Positions 6,069-8,896 of a stretch of DNA of 8,896 bases are shown here, piece after piece. Made by a program: the position numbers and the translations under genes. Under the pieces are notes generated by a model. That model had not been told where the DNA came from. It ran no database searches and worked only from the letters and a program-made list of their open reading frames with translations. Source of the DNA: an uncultured Clostridia bacterium (GTDB taxonomy: Bacteria > Bacillota > Clostridia > Christensenellales > Borkfalkiaceae); NCBI GenBank assembly GCA_946637575.1, contig CAMPBJ010000030.1, positions 1 through 8,896 of the forward strand, written 5' to 3'. Within the stretch, counting starts at the first letter, position 1; each line of letters opens with the position of its first letter.

Positions 6069-6902
6069 TTACTCTTCAGGCGCGATGACCTCAAATTGTT
6101 CATACCACTTATCGATTTGGGTTTTGCCGCTGGAGTCTTTTACAAGAAGTTCGGCAATCGCAGCGTTTACCTTGGCAATAAGAGCGGTATTCCCTTTCTT
6201 CGCGACCACACCGTAAGATTCCGCGTCAACGTCTTCGATAGTCGCGTATGCTATCGTGTTATCGTTAGCGGTCAACTGTTTAGCCACCTGCGAATCTATA
6301 ATGAGATACTTAGAACCGTTAGCACTCTTTATTTCGTCAAGAGCGGTAAATACGCTATCATAATCCGCCTTGCCCGCGATAGCCCAGTCGGTTTCGTTTT
6401 CGGAAACGGTCAACTGACTCGTCGTACCGGTTTGATATACAAGAGTTTTACCGGCAAAGTTGGACTTTGCGAATACGCCGTCTACTAACGTCGGGTTAGA
6501 AGATTTAAGATATACTACGGTCTGAAACGCACCGCCAAAATAGAATTCGGAGTATTCAATTGCCTCAGCACGTTCGGCAGTCCAGGAAATACCCGCGATA
6601 CCGAGCGCGTTGTCTTCGGAAATACCCGCGACGATCGAGTCAAAACTTCCGTCGATGACCTGAAGATCGTAGTTATACTTGTTAGCGATGTATTTTGCTA
6701 TCTCTATATCAACACCAACGACTTCGGTCGAACCGGGCTGAGTAAATTCAAAGGGCGGGAAACCTGCTTCGGTATACACAATTAGTTTTTCCTTTGTAGT
6801 TCCCGATCCGCCATCGTCTGTCTTACTTGCGCAAGCGACAAGCCCTATGCACGCCATAGCCGCAAGAAGTGCGGTCAACATAATTGCCAAAACCTTTTTC
6901 AT
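6069..6902 (-). CDS. Polar amino acid ABC transporter substrate-binding lipoprotein
   Basis: This is the extracytoplasmic receptor (SBP_bac_3 family) that captures the amino acid and delivers it to the permease. The 277 residues start with a lipoprotein signal: MKK, a hydrophobic core, and the lipobox LVAC with lipidated Cys24. A Ser/Gly/Thr linker follows, then the mature domain: YTEAGFPPFEF (43-53), GVDIEIAKYIA (63-73), and GISWTAERAEAIEYSEFYF (104-122) with Arg111, which in the family contacts the ligand carboxylate. Then come TGTTSQ (158-163) and IIDSQVA (201-207), the usual ligand-side aspartate region. The ligand cannot be read from these. The ATG at 6902 has AAGGAG eight bases upstream. 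It is the first gene of the importer operon behind a perfect-consensus promoter, and a hairpin after its stop may keep it more abundant than the membrane subunits. Confidence 0.95.
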   Translation of the reverse strand: MKKVLAIMLTALLAAMACIGLVACASKTDDGGSGTTKEKLIVYTEAGFPPFEFTQPGSTEVVGVDIEIAKYIANKYNYDLQVIDGSFDSIVAGISEDNALGIAGISWTAERAEAIEYSEFYFGGAFQTVVYLKSSNPTLVDGVFAKSNFAGKTLVYQTGTTSQLTVSENETDWAIAGKADYDSVFTALDEIKSANGSKYLIIDSQVAKQLTANDNTIAYATIEDVDAESYGVVAKKGNTALIAKVNAAIAELLVKDSSGKTQIDKWYEQFEVIAPEE

Positions 6903-6964
6903 TTTTATCTCTCCTTTTTCGTCCGCAGTTTTATTTTTTGTCGCGAACCTTGATTACATTTGCA

Positions 6965-6993
6965 ATTATAATACGGCTTTATTATATTGTCAA
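6965..6993 (-). promoter_or_regulatory. Perfect-consensus vegetative promoter of the importer operon
   Basis: On the minus strand TTGACA (6993-6988), exactly 17 bases, then TATAAT (6970-6965). Transcription should start near 6958, leaving a leader of about 55 bases. I see no riboswitch or T-box in that leader. Confidence 0.93.
6967..6986. repeat. 7-6-7 perfect dyad inside the importer promoter
   Basis: TATAATA (6967-6973) and TATTATA (6980-6986) flank CGGCTT. The dyad fills the -35/-10 spacer and overlaps the -10, a typical place for a repressor site. It is AT-only and contains the -10, so part of the symmetry may be chance. Confidence 0.4.
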
Positions 6994-6997
6994 ACGA

Positions 6998-7080
6998 TTT
7001 TTGCATAATTTTTTAATTTTTTCATATTTTTTTTATTTTTTTGCTATTTTTTGAATATTTTTATGAATATTTTTGATTTT
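6998..7080. other. Phased A-tracts (probable curved DNA / UP element) behind the importer promoter
   Basis: Runs of T on the plus strand (A on the promoter strand) lie at 6998-7002, 7009-7014, 7017-7022, 7027-7034, 7036-7042, 7047-7052, 7058-7062 and 7070-7074. Their centres average about 10.3 bases apart over seven intervals, close to the DNA helical repeat, though single intervals vary from 8 to 12. It starts five bases upstream of the -35. A 10-base repeat (GAATATTTTT) occurs twice, 12 bases apart, at 7053 and 7065. Confidence 0.6.
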
Positions 7081-7093
7081 ATATAAAAATTGT

Positions 7094-7118
7094 AAAGAAA
7101 AAGGGGCTGTTAGCCCCC
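7094..7118 (-). terminator. Intrinsic terminator of recG
   Basis: On the minus strand the six-base stem GGGGCT/AGCCCC (7117-7112 and 7108-7103) with a three-base loop is followed by TTTTTCTTT. It lies about 53 bases after the recG stop and insulates the importer promoter. The 268-base gap 6903-7170 holds only this, the A-tracts and that promoter; I see no gene in it. Confidence 0.88.
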
Positions 7119-7170
7119 GTTCTGTTATAATATCAGGTTTTATGCAGAAGTATACATTATATATATTGAA

Positions 7171-8896
7171 TCAGTTAAGCGAAACGTCTTTGAGTTTTTC
7201 GTACTTTTTCACGGCAACGGCGCGGATCTCGTCCATATTTTCGTTTAAGGCGAACGCCTCGTCGCTTATTTCCTTTGCTAAAAAGATCGCGCTCGTATCG
7301 TAATTTAAGTCGCCGAGGTCGCTGATAAACTTCCCGCTTTGGCGACTGCCCATAAAGTCGCCCGAACCTCGCATTTTATAGTCGGACTCGGAGATTTTGA
7401 AACCGTCGTCGCTCTCCTCCATGATTTTAAGGCGTTCGTTTTCTATCCCCTTTTCGTTCGAGAGTAAAAAACAGTAACTTTTTATATCCGATCTTCCCAC
7501 TCTTCCGCGGAGTTGGTGAAGGGTTGAGAGTCCGAACCGTTCGGCGTTATATATCACCATGACCGACGCTTGCGGAACGTCCACGCCGACTTCTATTACG
7601 GTGGTGGAAACAAGTATCTTTATTTTTCCGTCCTTAAAGTCTGTCATCACGGCGTTTTTATCTTTATCTTTCATCTTACCGTGCAAAAGACCTACGGGGA
7701 TCGGCGACAAACGATCTTTTATTTCGTTAAAAAGTTCGGTCGCGGATATAACTGAGCCCTCTTCGTCGCCTTCAATTAAAGGGGTAACAAAGTAAGCCTG
7801 TCTTCCCTCGCCAACCTCGCGCTTTATAAAGGCAAGCATATCGTTATACTTTTCTTTAGGCACGATATTCGTCTGTATTTTCCTGCGGTTTTTGGGTTTT
7901 TCCTTTATCGTCGTAATATCAAGGTCGCCGTAGAATATCAAAGACAGAGTTCTCGGTATCGGCGTCGCGCTCATAACGAGAAGGTCGGGCGCAAGTCCTT
8001 TATTTAAGATCGCGCTTCTCTGTGCGACGCCAAAACGTTGCTGTTCGTCGCAAATACAAAGGGAAAGCGCCTTAAACTCCACGTCTTCTTCTAAAAGCGC
8101 GTGAGTTCCGACGAGAATATTATATATCCCGAGTCTTGCGGACTCCTTTACTTCGCGCTTTTCTTTTGCGGTCATAGAGCCCACCAAAAGTCCGACGTTG
8201 TAATCTTTAAATATATTCTTTAACACCGCATAATTCTGTCTTGCAAGCACTTCGGTCGGGGCGAGCATTACCGCCTGATATCCGCTCTTTACCGCGATAA
8301 AGATCGCGCAGTTAGACACCGCCGTTTTCCCGCTGCCCACGTCGCCCTGTAAGAGCCTGTTCATAACTTTTTCGCCCTTTAAGTCCGCATAGATCTCGGA
8401 TACGGCGTTCTTCTGACCGTCCGTAAACTCGAAGGGAAACCTGTCGACGATAAACTTTAAGAGTTCCTTCTCGTCGCAGTCGTAACGGTTGAATCTCTTC
8501 TGTTCTTTTCCGCCTTTTATAAACTTAAAAGCGGAAATAAGCGCGAAATACTCCTCGACCGCGATCCGCTCGGACGATTTTTCGACGTCTTTCATATCGT
8601 CCGGATTATGCACCTTTTTGTACGCGTCGTAAAGATCTGAAAGGTTATGTTTTTCCTGTAAATCCTTGGGGATTATGCTCTTCGGTTTTTCTAAATCGAC
8701 CGAAAGCCTTACCGCGTCGCGCACGACTTTCTGCGTTAAACTCCCCTTTATGCGGTACTGCGGAACGATGCCTTTGAGCCTTACCGCCTTTTCCACGTTT
8801 TCGAACGACGGATTTATAAGTTTAACGCCGTCGCCTTCTTTATTGACTCTGCCGTAAAAAAGATACTCTTCGCCTATTTTGAGTTTTTGTACAACG
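7171..8896 (-). CDS. recG: ATP-dependent DNA helicase RecG, 5' end outside window
   Basis: RecG remodels stalled replication forks and branch-migrates Holliday junctions. About 574 residues are visible and the frame is open to the window edge; the family is about 680 residues, so roughly the first 100 are missing. The visible part begins in the N-terminal wedge/OB domain (KIGEEYLFYGRV, then LINPSFENVEKAVRLKGIVPQY). Helicase motifs follow: LQGDVGSGKTAV (residues 182-193 of the visible part), LAPTEVLARQ, motif II DEQQRFGVAQRS (from 283), MSATPIPRT (308-316), VIEVGVDVPQASVMV, ERFGLSTLHQLRGRVGRS, and the C-terminal RGSGDFMGSRQSG loop. An in-frame GTG at 8796 is internal and not the start. Motif II reads DEQQ where many RecG proteins have DEQH. 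The stop is TGA at 7173-7171, followed by a terminator. Confidence 0.97.
   Translation of the reverse strand, partial: VVQKLKIGEEYLFYGRVNKEGDGVKLINPSFENVEKAVRLKGIVPQYRIKGSLTQKVVRDAVRLSVDLEKPKSIIPKDLQEKHNLSDLYDAYKKVHNPDDMKDVEKSSERIAVEEYFALISAFKFIKGGKEQKRFNRYDCDEKELLKFIVDRFPFEFTDGQKNAVSEIYADLKGEKVMNRLLQGDVGSGKTAVSNCAIFIAVKSGYQAVMLAPTEVLARQNYAVLKNIFKDYNVGLLVGSMTAKEKREVKESARLGIYNILVGTHALLEEDVEFKALSLCICDEQQRFGVAQRSAILNKGLAPDLLVMSATPIPRTLSLIFYGDLDITTIKEKPKNRRKIQTNIVPKEKYNDMLAFIKREVGEGRQAYFVTPLIEGDEEGSVISATELFNEIKDRLSPIPVGLLHGKMKDKDKNAVMTDFKDGKIKILVSTTVIEVGVDVPQASVMVIYNAERFGLSTLHQLRGRVGRSDIKSYCFLLSNEKGIENERLKIMEESDDGFKISESDYKMRGSGDFMGSRQSGKFISDLGDLNYDTSAIFLAKEISDEAFALNENMDEIRAVAVKKYEKLKDVSLN

Noticed and set aside
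6033..6488. Plus-strand open frame of about 150 codons antisense to the binding-protein gene
   Set aside because: No Shine-Dalgarno and no recognisable domain; it lies opposite a clear lipoprotein gene. The other plus-strand frames opposite rsmH, murI, the ATPase and recG are rejected for the same reason.
6903..6957. Riboswitch or T-box in the leader of the importer operon
   Set aside because: The leader is only about 55 bases and shows no stable stem beyond a weak six-base one, and no T-box or terminator element.
1..8896. tRNA genes, CRISPR arrays, insertion sequences, phage or defence genes
   Set aside because: I saw no repeat-spacer pattern, transposase, terminal repeats or tRNA-like fold; every long frame is a housekeeping or transport gene.

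Overview
This is a chromosomal window from a bacterium that reads as a Gram-positive-type Clostridia (Bacillota). The dcw cluster runs mraZ, rsmH, ftsL, class B penicillin-binding protein. Shine-Dalgarno sites are AAGGAG-like, terminators are short GC hairpins followed by T runs, and the solute-binding protein is a lipoprotein. Base composition is moderate, with very AT-rich intergenic stretches. A lineage of uncultured gut Clostridia (for example Christensenellales) would fit, but that is a guess from style and cannot be settled from this sequence. Seven genes are complete and two run off the ends.

Layout. Positions 1-3794 are all on the minus strand and concern cell wall and division. Read in the direction of transcription, murI (3794-3057) makes D-glutamate. 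A consensus promoter (3037-3009) then drives mraZ, rsmH, an ftsL-like gene, and the start of a class B penicillin-binding protein that leaves the window at position 1 just after its catalytic serine motif. murI has no terminator behind it, so read-through into the division operon is likely. The divergent gap 3795-3934 holds a 19-bp perfect dyad and the promoter of rpsT (ribosomal protein S20), the only plus-strand gene. A bidirectional hairpin terminator at 4269-4294 separates rpsT from the convergent transporter operon.

Positions 4308-6902 (minus) are a three-gene polar amino acid ABC importer in the order binding protein, permease, ATPase. It has a perfect-consensus promoter at 6993-6965, a strong intercistronic hairpin after the binding protein gene, and an ATGA stop/start overlap between permease and ATPase. 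The ATPase carries an unusual insertion of roughly 60 residues. Positions 7171-8896 (minus) are most of recG, which starts beyond the window and ends in its own terminator at 7094-7118.

The genes are housekeeping families and I do not see an undescribed multi-gene system. The points worth a second look are regulatory or concern protein architecture: phased A-tracts behind the importer promoter, candidate MraZ boxes over the mraZ promoter, the intercistronic hairpin, the enlarged ATPase, and an FtsL with a long acidic cytoplasmic arm.
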